From NCBI RefSeq assembly GCF_014204495.1, contig NZ_JACHLN010000001.1, positions 1,116,001-1,180,000 of the forward strand: a stretch of DNA of 64,000 nucleotides, written 5' to 3'. Position numbers and translations under genes: made by a program. The DNA comes from Sphingomonas kyeonggiensis (GTDB lineage Bacteria > Pseudomonadota > Alphaproteobacteria > Sphingomonadales > Sphingomonadaceae). Below are positions 10,459 to 19,171 of the stretch, piece after piece (the first letter of the stretch is position 1; the number at the start of each line of letters is the position of its first letter). The notes beneath the pieces were generated by a model. The model saw only the letters and a program-made list of their open reading frames with translations. It ran no database searches and was not told the DNA's origin.

Positions 10459-10677
10459 ATGCCCGCCACCCCCGACCCAGAACCCCACCCCCTCTTCACC
10501 CCGCAGACCGCGCGCGCCACGCTGCGCGCCGGGAAGTTCGTGATGGAGGCGGAGGCGCGAGCGACGCCGATCGGGCTGCTCGCCATTGGCGGGATGGTCG
10601 CGGCTATCCTGTTGTCGGTTCCGCCGATCCTCCATGCCGGCCGCGCCCGCAAGACGCTGCCGTCGCCCCGGGACTGA
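10459..10677 (+). CDS. Small hypothetical membrane protein
   Basis: 72 aa, with a Pro-rich N-terminus and one hydrophobic stretch (IGLLAIGGMVAAILLSVPPIL, residues about 37-57) that would span the membrane once. Codon use returns to the high-GC style of the genome. No clear ribosome binding site precedes the ATG, so it may not be real. It lies 24 bases after the protease gene. Confidence 0.45.
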   Translation: MPATPDPEPHPLFTPQTARATLRAGKFVMEAEARATPIGLLAIGGMVAAILLSVPPILHAGRARKTLPSPRD

Positions 10678-10738
10678 CGGGGCCGCGATCCTGATGGATG
10701 CCCGCGCGCAACACCCGGCGGGAATCGGTCCTACACCT

Positions 10739-10764
10739 CTCGCAATGTAGGATTTCGCCTGTTC
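10739..10764 (-). repeat. Repeat A, copy 1
   Basis: 26-base element whose minus strand contains CAGGCGAAATCCTACATTGC. It matches 59664-59689 at 24 of 26 positions, including a 20-base identical core. It ends 10 bases before the start of the helix-turn-helix gene. Together with repeat B at 11605 it brackets that gene. Confidence 0.85.
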
Positions 10765-10774
10765 CCCTCGCGCT

Positions 10775-11590
10775 ATGGAACAGCTGGACCATCGCATCGC
10801 TTTCGATCCCGCGCTCTCCGCCGGCATCGATCCCCTCAACCTTCCCGCCGTCGCCCAGGGCGGTGCCGTTGCGCCGCCGGATGCGCGGCCGCTGACGCCG
10901 CTCGATGAGCACGGCCATTACCCGGACGACTATGAATGGGTGCCCGTGCGCCGGAAACATCGGCATGATGGCTGGTCCCCCGAGCGCCAGCGCGACTTCA
11001 TCGAGGCGCTGGCCGATCGCGGCTCGGTGACCGAGGCGGCGCGGCAGGTCGGCATGTCGGTCGGCAGTGCCTACAAGCTGCGGCGCTCGCCGGGCGGCGA
11101 GAATTTCGCCCGCGCCTGGGAAATTGCCATCCACCACGCTGCGAACCATTTGGCAGACCTCGCTTTCGATCGTGCGATCCATGGCAGCGACGAGCCCGTT
11201 TTCGACAAGGAAGGTCGCCGCGTCGGCCGCCGCATGCGGATCAACGACAGGCTGCTGATGTTCCTGCTGCGCGCGCATCTGCCTGAACGCTATGCCCATG
11301 CGCACCGCGACACGCTGCCGGCCGGGGCCGTGCCCTATGTGCCGCCCATGGCGCTCGCCGATGCGCTGGCCGCGCTCGCGCCGGTCCAGCCGGCCGATCC
11401 TGCCGCTGGGCTTTCGGCGGAGGAGCTGGAGTACAAGCTCGAGATTGCCGACCTTGCCGGCGACAAGCTGCCGCGCTGGCTCTACGAAAAGTCGGAGGAG
11501 GAACAGGATACGCCCTCGGGGGCGCAGCTGGCCATCGATGCGCATTTCGATGCAGAGCTGGATCGGATACGCGGCGAGGGGACGATCTGA
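10775..11590 (+). CDS. Helix-turn-helix protein, terminase-small-subunit-like, repeat-bracketed
   Basis: 271 aa. Residues 66-103 (GWSPERQRDFIEALADRG, then SVTEAARQVGMS and VGSAYKLRR) form a clear helix-turn-helix of the type found in phage terminase small subunits and Sphingomonad-specific hypothetical proteins; the block up to FARAWE (111-116) continues it. The rest is Ala/Pro-rich with a helical C-terminus. No terminase large subunit, integrase or other phage gene is adjacent. No clear Shine-Dalgarno sequence precedes the ATG. Repeat A ends 10 bases before the start and repeat B begins 14 bases after the stop; both recur at 59.5 kb without the gene. Likely DNA-binding; biological role unknown. 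Confidence 0.75.
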   Translation: MEQLDHRIAFDPALSAGIDPLNLPAVAQGGAVAPPDARPLTPLDEHGHYPDDYEWVPVRRKHRHDGWSPERQRDFIEALADRGSVTEAARQVGMSVGSAYKLRRSPGGENFARAWEIAIHHAANHLADLAFDRAIHGSDEPVFDKEGRRVGRRMRINDRLLMFLLRAHLPERYAHAHRDTLPAGAVPYVPPMALADALAALAPVQPADPAAGLSAEELEYKLEIADLAGDKLPRWLYEKSEEEQDTPSGAQLAIDAHFDAELDRIRGEGTI

Positions 11591-11604
11591 TCCGCCGAAA
11601 AACG

Positions 11605-11634
11605 CGCTCTTGGCGTGTACTTCGTGTACTTTGG
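11605..11634 (+). repeat. Repeat B, copy 1
   Basis: 30-base element containing TGTACTTCGTGTACTTTGG. It matches the minus strand of 59504-59533 at 29 of 30 positions, and weaker similarity continues a dozen bases on the 5' side. It starts 14 bases after the stop of the helix-turn-helix gene. Confidence 0.85.
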
Positions 11635-11651
11635 ACCGGTAACGCCGCCGC

Positions 11652-12302
11652 TCAGAGCCCGCGGCGGCGCTTCCAGTCGAGCGTCACGCCGATGCGCTTG
11701 TCCCAGCTGCCGTCCCAATGGGTGGCCAGGCCATGCGCCTCGAGCTCGGCGACGATGTCGCGGGCGACGGCAAGTGCCGCGTCCTCGCCCTCGGCACAGG
11801 CGCCATAGTTGAGGTAGAGCCCGCCGCCGTCCACCGCGCCCTCGGTGTCCTGCATGTGGTAAAAGGCATAGCCGCGGATCTCGGCGCCGGTCTCCTCCGT
11901 GGCGCGGACCTCGTCCCAGATCTCGGTCGCGCCACAATTGCCGCAGCAGCTGAAGTTCTGGCGGGCGATCACGCCGCTCTCCTCGAGCGCGGCGAAGGCG
12001 GCGTCGAGCCGGTCGCAATCGGTCTCGTCGGGCCAGTGGCGCTCGGCGACGCGCTGCTCGGCCAGCGCCTCGCGCAGCGCCTGCTGGGCCATCGGGCGGA
12101 GCTCGTCGGGGGTCAGGTCGTCGGCAAAGGCGTCGGCCGCGTTGGTCAGGATCGCGTCCTCGTCATAGAAGCCGCTCGCCACGTCGCGGCGGATCTGGTC
12201 GCGGACCCATTCGGCCTTTTCGTCAGGCGGGGCCGCAGCAGGCGCCAGCTCCGTCTGCTCCGGAGCGCGCTTGCCGAACAGGCGGCCGAACAGCGACTTC
12301 AT
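11652..12302 (-). CDS. DUF6891-type hypothetical protein
   Basis: 216-aa soluble acidic protein. The C-terminal part has a CCGNC motif (NFSCCGNCGATEIWDE) then GYAFYHMQDTEGAVDGGGLYLNYG and an HWDGSWDKRIGV ending, the pattern of DUF6891. Function unknown; the closely spaced Cys residues could bind metal. ATG 12302 (MKSLFGRLFG) is preferred because GGAGG lies five bases upstream; ATGs at 12305 and 12314 are alternatives. It converges on the helix-turn-helix gene. Confidence 0.75.
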   Translation of the reverse strand: MKSLFGRLFGKRAPEQTELAPAAAPPDEKAEWVRDQIRRDVASGFYDEDAILTNAADAFADDLTPDELRPMAQQALREALAEQRVAERHWPDETDCDRLDAAFAALEESGVIARQNFSCCGNCGATEIWDEVRATEETGAEIRGYAFYHMQDTEGAVDGGGLYLNYGACAEGEDAALAVARDIVAELEAHGLATHWDGSWDKRIGVTLDWKRRRGL

Positions 12303-12377
12303 CATTTCCTCCATCGTCCGGAGGGCAAGATAGCAAGCCGCGGCGCCCGCGCCTATGCCGGGCGCCGCAAAATCGGG

Positions 12378-13838
12378 TCAGAACATGCCGGGCACGTCAC
12401 GCTGCGGCACGCTCGGCGCCTGCGGGCTCAGCAGTTCCTGGGCGCCCGGGCTGCCGGTCTCGCCGGTGGTGCGGGCACTGGCGCTGGCGCCGCTGACGGC
12501 GCTGATCGCGGTGCAGCTCTTGCCCTGGATGAAGTCGAGCGCGGCGCGGGTCGAGGCTTCGCGCGGATCGCCCATCGGATAGGCGATGTCGTCCGACGCG
12601 CGGCAGCTCGCCTTCACGATGCTGGAAAGGCCGGTGAAATAGGCGCCCTGATGGTCGCGATTCTCGAGCGCGAAGGCGATGATCCGGAAGCGGTCGTCGC
12701 AGGCGCTCTTGTCCACCGCGATCTGGCCGACCGGCTTGCCATAGGTGTTGGTGCCGACCAGCGCCATGTTGGTGCCGAGATAGGGCAGCATGCCCGCGGC
12801 GACGAGCTCGCTGGCCGAGGCGGTGCTGGAGGTGCCGATGAAGGCGACGCGGGTCGGCGCGATCGACTGGGTCTGCGGCGCGAAGAAGGCGGTGCTGTTC
12901 TGCGACGACTTGCTGGGCCGGAAGGTCATATAGTCGAACACGTCGGAGGTGCTGCGGTTGGCGCCCATCAGGTTGCCCATCAGCTCGGCGATCGAGACCA
13001 GGCCGCCGCCATTGTAGCGCACGTCGACAATGACTTCGGTCACCCCCGCCGCCTTGAACTGGGCGAAGGCGGCGCGCAGCGGGGAATCGGCGGTGTTGAT
13101 GAAGGTGCGCAGATTGACATAGCCGACGCGGTGGCCGCCATCGTCGATGATCTTGGCGCCGTAGCGGCTGGAGACCGGGTCGAGCGTATAGTCGGTCTTG
13201 GCGATGGTCACCACGCGGGTGCCCGCCGTCGTGTCGGTCACGCGGAAGCTGCGGGTGGTGCCGGCGGTGTTGGGGCCGAGCGCTTCGGTCAGCCCGGCGC
13301 TGCCGCTGCTCGCCAGGATGTCGCTGACGGTGCGCAGGTTGGCGGTGGTGGTGCCCACCGCGAGGATCTCGGTGCCGCGGTCGATGCCGACACCCAGTGC
13401 CGTTGTGCCCTCGAAGGTCTCGGCCGAGAACAGCCGGTTGCCGCTCAGGTACAGCCGGAAGCCGAAGCCCGCGGTCGCGCCCGAATTGTAATAGGCGTTC
13501 TCCTCGGCGATCGAGGTGACATAGGTGAAGTAGCGGTCGCGGCCCTGCGAGCGCGCGGTGGCGGTCAGCGCGTCGACATAGTCGCCGACATTGGAATAGG
13601 GCGCCGGGTCGAGGCTGGTCGGCAGCGTCTCGGGGAAGAGGTACCATTCGTTGAGCTGCGCCGCGGCCCAGGCCTGGCGCTCGCGCAGCGTGCAGCCCGC
13701 GGTGGTCGGGGTCGGCGTGGTGGTGGGCGTCGGCGTGACACTGCCCGTCGAACCGCCGCCCGCCGATACGGAACCGCCGCCACCGCCGCTGCAGGCAGAA
13801 AGGGAAAGCGCGATCAGGGCAGTAAGGGTGCGACGCAT
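12378..13838 (-). CDS. S41-family peptidase, lipoprotein
   Basis: 486-aa secreted lipoprotein. The lipobox LSAC puts the lipidated residue at Cys16, followed by a Gly/Ser linker and a Thr-Pro rich stretch that tethers it to the membrane. The middle has a PDZ-like segment (GIDRGTEILAVG) and the C-terminal half is the S41/tail-specific protease core: VIVDVRYNGGG, then GTSSTASASELV with the nucleophile Ser, then NTYGKPVGQ. Target unknown. It is transcribed alone, behind a gap of 90 bases to ung. Confidence 0.88.
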   Translation of the reverse strand: MRRTLTALIALSLSACSGGGGGSVSAGGGSTGSVTPTPTTTPTPTTAGCTLRERQAWAAAQLNEWYLFPETLPTSLDPAPYSNVGDYVDALTATARSQGRDRYFTYVTSIAEENAYYNSGATAGFGFRLYLSGNRLFSAETFEGTTALGVGIDRGTEILAVGTTTANLRTVSDILASSGSAGLTEALGPNTAGTTRSFRVTDTTAGTRVVTIAKTDYTLDPVSSRYGAKIIDDGGHRVGYVNLRTFINTADSPLRAAFAQFKAAGVTEVIVDVRYNGGGLVSIAELMGNLMGANRSTSDVFDYMTFRPSKSSQNSTAFFAPQTQSIAPTRVAFIGTSSTASASELVAAGMLPYLGTNMALVGTNTYGKPVGQIAVDKSACDDRFRIIAFALENRDHQGAYFTGLSSIVKASCRASDDIAYPMGDPREASTRAALDFIQGKSCTAISAVSGASASARTTGETGSPGAQELLSPQAPSVPQRDVPGMF

Positions 13839-13928
13839 GCCAGGTCTCCGAAGAGTTTCTGGAGCCAGCCTAAGTCAAGCCGCGAGACAAGTCATCCTGT
13901 TGTATTTGCGCCACTTCGGCGCTGTTGT

Positions 13929-14630
13929 TCAGCGCTGCAGCGGCGGCAGTGCCCAGTCGATCGGCTTCTGGCCGACATGCTCCAGGAACGCGTTGGCCTT
14001 GGAGAAATGGCGCGATCCGAAAAAGCCCGAATGGGCGGAAAGCGGCGAGGGGTGGGGGGCCTTGAGCACCAGGTGGCGCCCGCCCTTGTCGATCGAATCA
14101 ACGAATGCTGCCTTCTTCTGGGCATGGCTGCCCCAGAGCAGGAACACCACCGGCTCTTCCCGGGCATTGACTAGCCGGATCACGGCGTCGGTGAACCGCT
14201 CCCAGCCGCGGCCCTGGTGCGATGCGGCCATGCCCATCTGCACGGTCAGCACCGCGTTGAGCAGCAGCACGCCCTGCTCCGCCCAATGCTCGAGAAAGCC
14301 GTGCTGGGCGCGCGGGATGCCCAGGTCGGTCTCCATCTCCTTGTAGATGTTGACCAGGCTCGGCGGGGTGCGGACGCCGGGCTTCACCGAGAAGCACAGG
14401 CCGTGCGCCTGGCCCTCGCCATGATAGGGGTCCTGGCCCAGGATGACGACGCGCACCTTGTCGAGCGGGGTCAGGTCGAGCGCGCGGAACCACTCGCTGC
14501 CCGCCGGGAAGATGCGCTTGCCCGCCGCCTTCTCGCCGACAAGGAACTGGCGCAGCTGCGCCATGTAGGGATCGGCGAACTCGCTTTGCAGCGGTTCAAG
14601 CCAGCTCGGATGGAGTTTCACCTCGGCCAT
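13929..14630 (-). CDS. ung: Uracil-DNA glycosylase
   Basis: 233-aa family 1 uracil-DNA glycosylase that removes uracil from DNA in base excision repair. Catalytic Asp67 in GQDPYHG, the uracil-specificity region GLCFSV, the helix [10 protein letters not shown] and the DNA-loop HPSPLS are all present. Its usual length and intact motifs indicate a working enzyme. It lies 30 bases downstream of an endonuclease III-like gene on the same strand, so two repair glycosylases are neighbours. A very different uracil-binding protein (UdgX) is encoded at 44.5 kb. Confidence 0.97.
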   Translation of the reverse strand: MAEVKLHPSWLEPLQSEFADPYMAQLRQFLVGEKAAGKRIFPAGSEWFRALDLTPLDKVRVVILGQDPYHGEGQAHGLCFSVKPGVRTPPSLVNIYKEMETDLGIPRAQHGFLEHWAEQGVLLLNAVLTVQMGMAASHQGRGWERFTDAVIRLVNAREEPVVFLLWGSHAQKKAAFVDSIDKGGRHLVLKAPHPSPLSAHSGFFGSRHFSKANAFLEHVGQKPIDWALPPLQR

Positions 14631-14660
14631 GGCTTCCTGTCCGGGAGCATGCGCGTGCTG

Positions 14661-15365
14661 TCAATCGCTGCGCGCGCGGCAATCGGTCCGAAGCGGGCAG
14701 CGGGCGCAGTCGGTGCCGTCGAACCGGCACAGCGTCTGGCCGAGCTTCTTGGTGCCGATATGGAAGTCGAGGAAATCCTGGCCCCGCCATTCGGGCATCG
14801 CCGCGGTCACTGCTTCGCTCGCGTCGCGCCCCTCGGCACCGCGCCGCACGAAGCCGGTGCGCTGGAGCACGCGCAGCACATGGCCGTCGACGATCAGCAC
14901 CGGCCGGTCGAGCGTGCTGCCGTTGAGCGTCGCGGCGGCGACCTTGCGGCCGACACCGGGCAGTCGCTCGAGCCAGGCCAGTGCCTCGCCCAGCGGCAGC
15001 GTGCCGAGAAAGCCCAGGTCGAAGCCCTTGCGCTCGGCCGCGATCCGGCCGAGCGCGCCGATCAGGTAGCGCGCCTTGTCCTCGGCATGGGTAACCGCGC
15101 CGATGCAGCGAAGCACGTCGGCCCGTCCCGCCGCCAGCACCTGCCCGGGGGTGCCGAAGCGCGCGACCAGCCGGTCATAGGCGGCGAGCGAAACCGGGTC
15201 CTTGGTCCGCCCGCTGATCATCGACTTGACCAGCGCGCCGATCGGCGAGCGTCGCGGCAGCGGTCCGGCAAGCGCCCGCATCGGCTCCAGCGCTTGCTGC
15301 CAGCGGATTATGTCGTCATGCCCGTAGAAGCCGAAGCCCGATTGCATGGTCTCGGTATAGAACAT
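14661..15365 (-). CDS. Endonuclease III-like HhH-GPD DNA glycosylase
   Basis: 234 aa. The helix-hairpin-helix LERLPGVGRKVAAATL carries the Lys of bifunctional glycosylases, followed by VDGHVLRV with the catalytic Asp (most relatives have VDTHV). The C-terminal cysteines are spaced C-x6-C-x2-C-x5-C, the exact [4Fe-4S] pattern of Nth. It should excise damaged bases; the substrate may differ from classical Nth because sequence outside the motifs is divergent. The start is uncertain: ATG 15365 or ATG 15347, neither with a strong ribosome site. Confidence 0.85.
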   Translation of the reverse strand: MFYTETMQSGFGFYGHDDIIRWQQALEPMRALAGPLPRRSPIGALVKSMISGRTKDPVSLAAYDRLVARFGTPGQVLAAGRADVLRCIGAVTHAEDKARYLIGALGRIAAERKGFDLGFLGTLPLGEALAWLERLPGVGRKVAAATLNGSTLDRPVLIVDGHVLRVLQRTGFVRRGAEGRDASEAVTAAMPEWRGQDFLDFHIGTKKLGQTLCRFDGTDCARCPLRTDCRARSD

Positions 15366-15442
15366 AATGAGAACAAGAACAATGGGGGTGGCCCATGCGT
15401 TGCCCCGAAAACGATAAGAGAATGCAGGATAGGGAGGAGCCG

Positions 15443-15790
15443 ATGCCGTTCACCGGAAGCTGCCATTGCGGCGCGATCGCCTTTGTCGTGCAGGAGGATC
15501 CGCCGACGCGGGCGATGCAGTGCAACTGCTCGATCTGCCGCCGCAAGGCGCCGCTCCACCATTTCACCACGCCCGAGCGCTTCACCCTGCAGACCCCGAT
15601 CGACGCGGTGGCGACCTATCGCTTCAACCATCACATCATCGCGCATCATTTCTGCCCGGTCTGCGGTGTCGCACCCTTTGCCGAGGGGCAGGGGCCGGAC
15701 GGGCCGATGGTCGAGATCAACCTGCGCTGTGCCGACGGGATCGATCTCGATGCGTTGCAGGTGCAGCTCTACGACGGCGCCAGCCGCTGA
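15443..15790 (+). CDS. GFA-family (glutathione-dependent formaldehyde-activating-like) protein
   Basis: 115-aa zinc-binding fold. GSCHCGAIAF, CNCSICRRK and CPVCGVAPF supply the Cys ligands of the GFA/CENP-V domain. The founding member speeds the glutathione-formaldehyde reaction, but most small homologues have no tested role. The start at 15443 is set by GGAGG; upstream ATGs in frame lack one. It sits alone, divergent from the glycosylase gene. Confidence 0.88.
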   Translation: MPFTGSCHCGAIAFVVQEDPPTRAMQCNCSICRRKAPLHHFTTPERFTLQTPIDAVATYRFNHHIIAHHFCPVCGVAPFAEGQGPDGPMVEINLRCADGIDLDALQVQLYDGASR

Positions 15791-15829
15791 TACTGGCGGG
15801 CGCGGCGGCGGGATGGCATGGGGTGCTCC

Positions 15830-16201
15830 ATGCACATGAACCACGATCCCGCCGCCGCGCCTGCAGAGACGATCGGCTTCGACCACTTCCTCGCGGTCGA
15901 TATCCGCGTCGGCACGATCGTCGCGGCGGAGACGTTCCCCGAAGCGCGCAAGCCCGCCTACAAGCTGCTGATCGATTTCGGGCCGACGATCGGCCGTAAG
16001 CGCTCCTCGGCCCAGATCACCGAACATTATGCGCTGGAGGACCTGTCGGGCATGCAGGTGGCCGCAGTGGTCAATTTCCCGCCGCGCCAGATCGGCAAGA
16101 TGATGTCCGAAGTGCTCACGCTCGGCTTCCCCGACGAAGACGGCAAGGTGGTGTTGTTCCACCCCTCCGTACCGGTGCCGAACGGGGGGCGGCTCTTCTG
16201 A
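15830..16201 (+). CDS. csaA: tRNA-binding protein CsaA-like
   Basis: 123-aa protein made of a single tRNA-binding OB fold (EMAP/CsaA type): FLAVDIRVGTIVAAETFPEARKP at the start, RSSAQITEHY, VAAVVNFPPRQIG and a VLTLGF strand later. CsaA has chaperone and secretion-related activity in Bacillus, and binds tRNA. ATG 15830 was chosen; ATG 15818 is possible. It follows the GFA gene by about 40 bases. Confidence 0.88.
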   Translation: MHMNHDPAAAPAETIGFDHFLAVDIRVGTIVAAETFPEARKPAYKLLIDFGPTIGRKRSSAQITEHYALEDLSGMQVAAVVNFPPRQIGKMMSEVLTLGFPDEDGKVVLFHPSVPVPNGGRLF

Positions 16202-16290
16202 TCGCCCGCTTGAAGATACCGCTAACATTTCCGTTGAAACAAACCGGACACAGGCATAGCCTCCCTGCAAAATAACGAGGGGAGGAACTG

Positions 16291-16857
16291 ATGACCAAGC
16301 GACTGGCGCTCGCCGCCATGGTACTCGCAATTCCGGCGGGGCTCGCATTCGCCCCGCTCGCCGCGCAGACGGCGGCGGCGGAGCCTGAAGTGCTCAACAA
16401 CGCCAATCCTGACAGCTTCCAGGTCTATGGCCTGCCGGGCGGCGCCAAGCCGACGCCGATCAAGGACGCGAAGGTCCAGTTCGGCAAGGCAATCCGGGTC
16501 GATACGCCGGGGGACGGCAATCCGTGGAGCATCGGCGTCAACTCGCCGCTCCAGGCGGGCGTGAAGAAGGGCGACAAGGTCGTGATCGCCTTCTACGCCC
16601 GGGTCGAGAAGCCGGCCGAGGGCGCGACCACCGCGACCATCGCCAATGTCCAGATCCAGCTCGCCTCGGCGCCCTACACCAAGGTGTTCGGCAATCCGGT
16701 GACGGTCGGCCCTGACTGGAAGCTCTACACCGCCGCCGGCCATGCCGACCGCGACTATGCCAAGGGCGAGCTCGCCGCCGCGCTCCACATCAACACGGCG
16801 AAGCAGACGTTCGATATCGGCGCGATGGCGGTGCTCAACTACGGGCAGAAGCCGTAA
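16291..16857 (+). CDS. Exported carbohydrate-binding-module-like protein
   Basis: 188 aa. The signal peptide MTKRLALAAMVLAIPAGLAFAPLAAQ is followed by one domain resembling CBM4/9 jelly-roll modules: DAKVQFGKAIRVDTPGDGNPWSIG, KKGDKVVIAFYARVE, WKLYTAAG and FDIGAMAVLNYG. Such modules usually sit in front of xylanases or glucanases; here the domain stands alone, without an enzyme part. It may be a periplasmic or secreted glycan-binding protein. AGGGGAGG precedes the start. Confidence 0.7.
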   Translation: MTKRLALAAMVLAIPAGLAFAPLAAQTAAAEPEVLNNANPDSFQVYGLPGGAKPTPIKDAKVQFGKAIRVDTPGDGNPWSIGVNSPLQAGVKKGDKVVIAFYARVEKPAEGATTATIANVQIQLASAPYTKVFGNPVTVGPDWKLYTAAGHADRDYAKGELAAALHINTAKQTFDIGAMAVLNYGQKP

Positions 16858-16876
16858 ACCACACGCAATGAACTGC

Positions 16877-16951
16877 TCCCCGGCGAAAGCCAGGGCCCAG
16901 GGTTTCTCTGCTTTGTCGCTCGTGACCCTGGGCCCCGGCTTTCGCCGGGGA
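16877..16951. repeat. Inverted repeat of the TCCCCGGCGAA family between convergent genes
   Basis: Arms 16877-16902 and 16926-16951 pair at 25 of 26 positions around a 23-base spacer. The arms resemble those at 46831-46927 (shared TCCCCGGCGAARGCC). It lies between the convergent CBM-like gene and ubiG and may act as a bidirectional terminator or a REP-like element. Confidence 0.8.
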
Positions 16952-16970
16952 ACCAACAGGGGTTGCGAAG

Positions 16971-17702
16971 CTACGCCCGCACCACCGTAACCAGATAGTT
17001 CAGCGCCTCGCCGGTGCCGGTCACGAAGCCGCGCGCCGGCGAGAAGCCGAGGCCGGTGCGGTCGATCACCTTCAGCCCGGCGGCGACCAGCAGCTCCTCC
17101 AGCTCCTCGGGGCGCAGGAACTTGCTCCAGTCATGCGTGCCCTCGGGGATCGCGCCGGTGCCTTCGGCCAGCGTGATCATCGCAATGCGCGAGGCGAATG
17201 TGCGGTTCGGGGTAGAGAGCACCATCAGCCCACCCTCGGCGAGCGCACCCGCCAGCGCGCCGACGAACGCCGCCGGATCGGTGACATGCTCGATCACTTC
17301 CATCGACGTGACCAGGTCGAAGGTCCGGCCCGGCAGGTTCTCGATCCCGCCGGCGATATAGTCGATGTCGAGGCCCGTCGCGGCGGCATGGGCGCGGGCG
17401 GCGCCGATATTCTCGGGCGCGGCGTCGATGCCGGTCATCCGGGCGCCCAGTCGGGCCAGTGGCTCGACCAGCAGGCCGGCGCCGCAGCCCACATCGATCG
17501 CGGTCTTGCCGGCGAGCGGCGCAAAGCCCGCCGAGTCGCCGCCCCAGTGCAGGTCGATCGCCTGGCGGATATAGCCGAGCCGGGCCGGGTTGAGCCGGTG
17601 GAGCATCGCCGACGAGCCCTTCGGATTCCACCAGTCCGCGGCGAGCTTGCCGAAATGCTCAGCTTCACGCGGGTCAATCGTAGCTTTGGTTGCGCTTCCC
17701 AT
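16971..17702 (-). CDS. ubiG: Ubiquinone biosynthesis O-methyltransferase UbiG
   Basis: 243-aa SAM-dependent methyltransferase that carries out both O-methylations in ubiquinone synthesis. The motif AIDVGCGAGLLVEPLARLGA binds SAM. The N-terminal AEHFGKLAADWWNPKGSSAMLHRLNPARLGYI and the GTHDWSKFLRPEEL loop are specific to UbiG. Divergent from lysC, an arrangement frequent in alphaproteobacteria. coq7, for the hydroxylation in the same pathway, lies at 38 kb. Confidence 0.97.
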   Translation of the reverse strand: MGSATKATIDPREAEHFGKLAADWWNPKGSSAMLHRLNPARLGYIRQAIDLHWGGDSAGFAPLAGKTAIDVGCGAGLLVEPLARLGARMTGIDAAPENIGAARAHAAATGLDIDYIAGGIENLPGRTFDLVTSMEVIEHVTDPAAFVGALAGALAEGGLMVLSTPNRTFASRIAMITLAEGTGAIPEGTHDWSKFLRPEELEELLVAAGLKVIDRTGLGFSPARGFVTGTGEALNYLVTVVRA

Positions 17703-17730
17703 GAGCCGCTCCTATCAGGGCGCCCCATTA

Positions 17731-17757
17731 TCGTCATCCCCGTGCAGGCGGGGACCA
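17731..17757. repeat. Half copy of the TCGTCATCCCCG repeat family
   Basis: It shares TCGTCATCCCCGYGCAGG and the following GCGGGGA with the perfect inverted repeat at 44361-44442. It lies between divergent ubiG and lysC, inside the region expected to hold both promoters. Confidence 0.65.
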
Positions 17758-17787
17758 AAGGCCCGCAAAGCAGACAGGCTCATTACC

Positions 17788-19068
17788 ATGGCGCGTATCG
17801 TGATGAAGTTCGGCGGCACCTCGATGGCAGGCATCGAGCGCATCCGGAGCGTCGCGGCGCGAGTCAAACGCGAATGGGAAGCCGGTAACCAGGTCGCGGT
17901 CGTCGTCTCGGCGATGGCCGGCGAGACCGACCGGCTGGTCAATTTCTGCCGCGAGGCGAGCTCGCTCTACGATCCGCGCGAATATGACGTCGTGGTGTCG
18001 AGCGGCGAGCAGATCACTTCGGGCCTGCTTGCGGTAGCGCTCCAGGCGCTCGGCGTGCCGGCGCGCTCCTGGCTGGGTTCGCAGGTCGCGATCCATACCG
18101 ACGCGGCGCACGCCAAGGCGCGCATCCAGTCGATCGATTCGGCCGGGCTTGAAGAAGGCTGGTCGCGCGGCGAAGTCGCGGTGATCCCGGGCTTCCAGGG
18201 CGTCACCAGCGATGGCAGCAACCGGGTCACCACGCTCGGCCGCGGCGGCTCGGACACCTCGGCGGTGGCGGTGGCGGCGGCGGTCAAGGCCGATCGCTGC
18301 GACATCTATACGGACGTGGACGGTGTCTACACCACCGATCCGCGCATCGTCCCCCGGGCCCGCAAGCTCAAGAAGGTGACGTACGAAGAGATGCTGGAGC
18401 TTGCCAGCGTCGGGGCCAAGGTGCTCCAGACGCGCTCGGTGGGCCTGGCGATGAAGGAACAGGTCCGCGTTCAGGTGCTGTCGTCGTTCACCGGCGACGA
18501 TGCCCCGATGGCGGACACGCTGCCCGGAACGATGATCGTGGGCGAAGAGGAGATTCAGGACGTGGAAAGCCAGCTCATCACCGGCATCGCGCACGACAAG
18601 AACGAAGCGAAGATCACCCTCACTGCCGTTCCGGACAAGCCCGGCGCGGTGGCGACGATCTTCAATCCACTGGCCGAGGCCAACATCAACGTCGACATGA
18701 TCATCCAGAACATCGCGCACCAGAGCGCGGGTTCGGCGAGCGCGACCGACGTGACCTTCACCGTGCCGGCGGCGGACCTTGCCCGCTCGATCGAGACGCT
18801 GAACCAGGCCAAGGGCTCGATCGGTTTCGCCGAGCTGCTGCAGGATACCCGCGTCGCCAAGATCTCGGTGGTCGGCGTCGGCATGCGCAGCCATGCGGGT
18901 GTGGCGGCGACCATGTTCAAGACGCTCGGTGAACGCGGGATCAACATCCAGGCGATCACCACGTCGGAGATCAAGGTCTCGGTCCTGATCAACGAGGACG
19001 AGACCGAGCTGGCGGTGCGCATCCTCCACACCGCCTATGGGCTCGATGCGACCGACGAGGCCGCGTGA
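17788..19068 (+). CDS. lysC: Aspartate kinase
   Basis: 426-aa enzyme that phosphorylates aspartate at the head of the lysine, threonine, methionine and diaminopimelate pathway. The start MARIVMKFGGTSMAG carries the kinase Lys and Gly loop; GRGGSDTSAVAVAAA binds substrate. Two ACT domains follow from about residue 265 (ITLTAVPDKPGAVATIF, ISVVGVGMRSHAGVA), which give feedback control by lysine/threonine. ATG 17788 fits the family start. It is the alpha/beta-type single-chain form, without homoserine dehydrogenase fused. Confidence 0.97.
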   Translation: MARIVMKFGGTSMAGIERIRSVAARVKREWEAGNQVAVVVSAMAGETDRLVNFCREASSLYDPREYDVVVSSGEQITSGLLAVALQALGVPARSWLGSQVAIHTDAAHAKARIQSIDSAGLEEGWSRGEVAVIPGFQGVTSDGSNRVTTLGRGGSDTSAVAVAAAVKADRCDIYTDVDGVYTTDPRIVPRARKLKKVTYEEMLELASVGAKVLQTRSVGLAMKEQVRVQVLSSFTGDDAPMADTLPGTMIVGEEEIQDVESQLITGIAHDKNEAKITLTAVPDKPGAVATIFNPLAEANINVDMIIQNIAHQSAGSASATDVTFTVPAADLARSIETLNQAKGSIGFAELLQDTRVAKISVVGVGMRSHAGVAATMFKTLGERGINIQAITTSEIKVSVLINEDETELAVRILHTAYGLDATDEAA

Positions 19069-19171
19069 TCGCTTCCTGACCGCCGGCTGCAACGAACCGT
19101 AACATGCGGCTGGATGCTGCCATGTTTCGGTCGCGGTGCCGCCGCGCGGGCGTGGTTGGGGGAAGTTCGTG

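Noticed and set aside
9179..10460. Attachment-site direct repeats flanking the AT-rich island
   Set aside because: I compared both edges and saw no shared repeat, and there is no integrase nearby.
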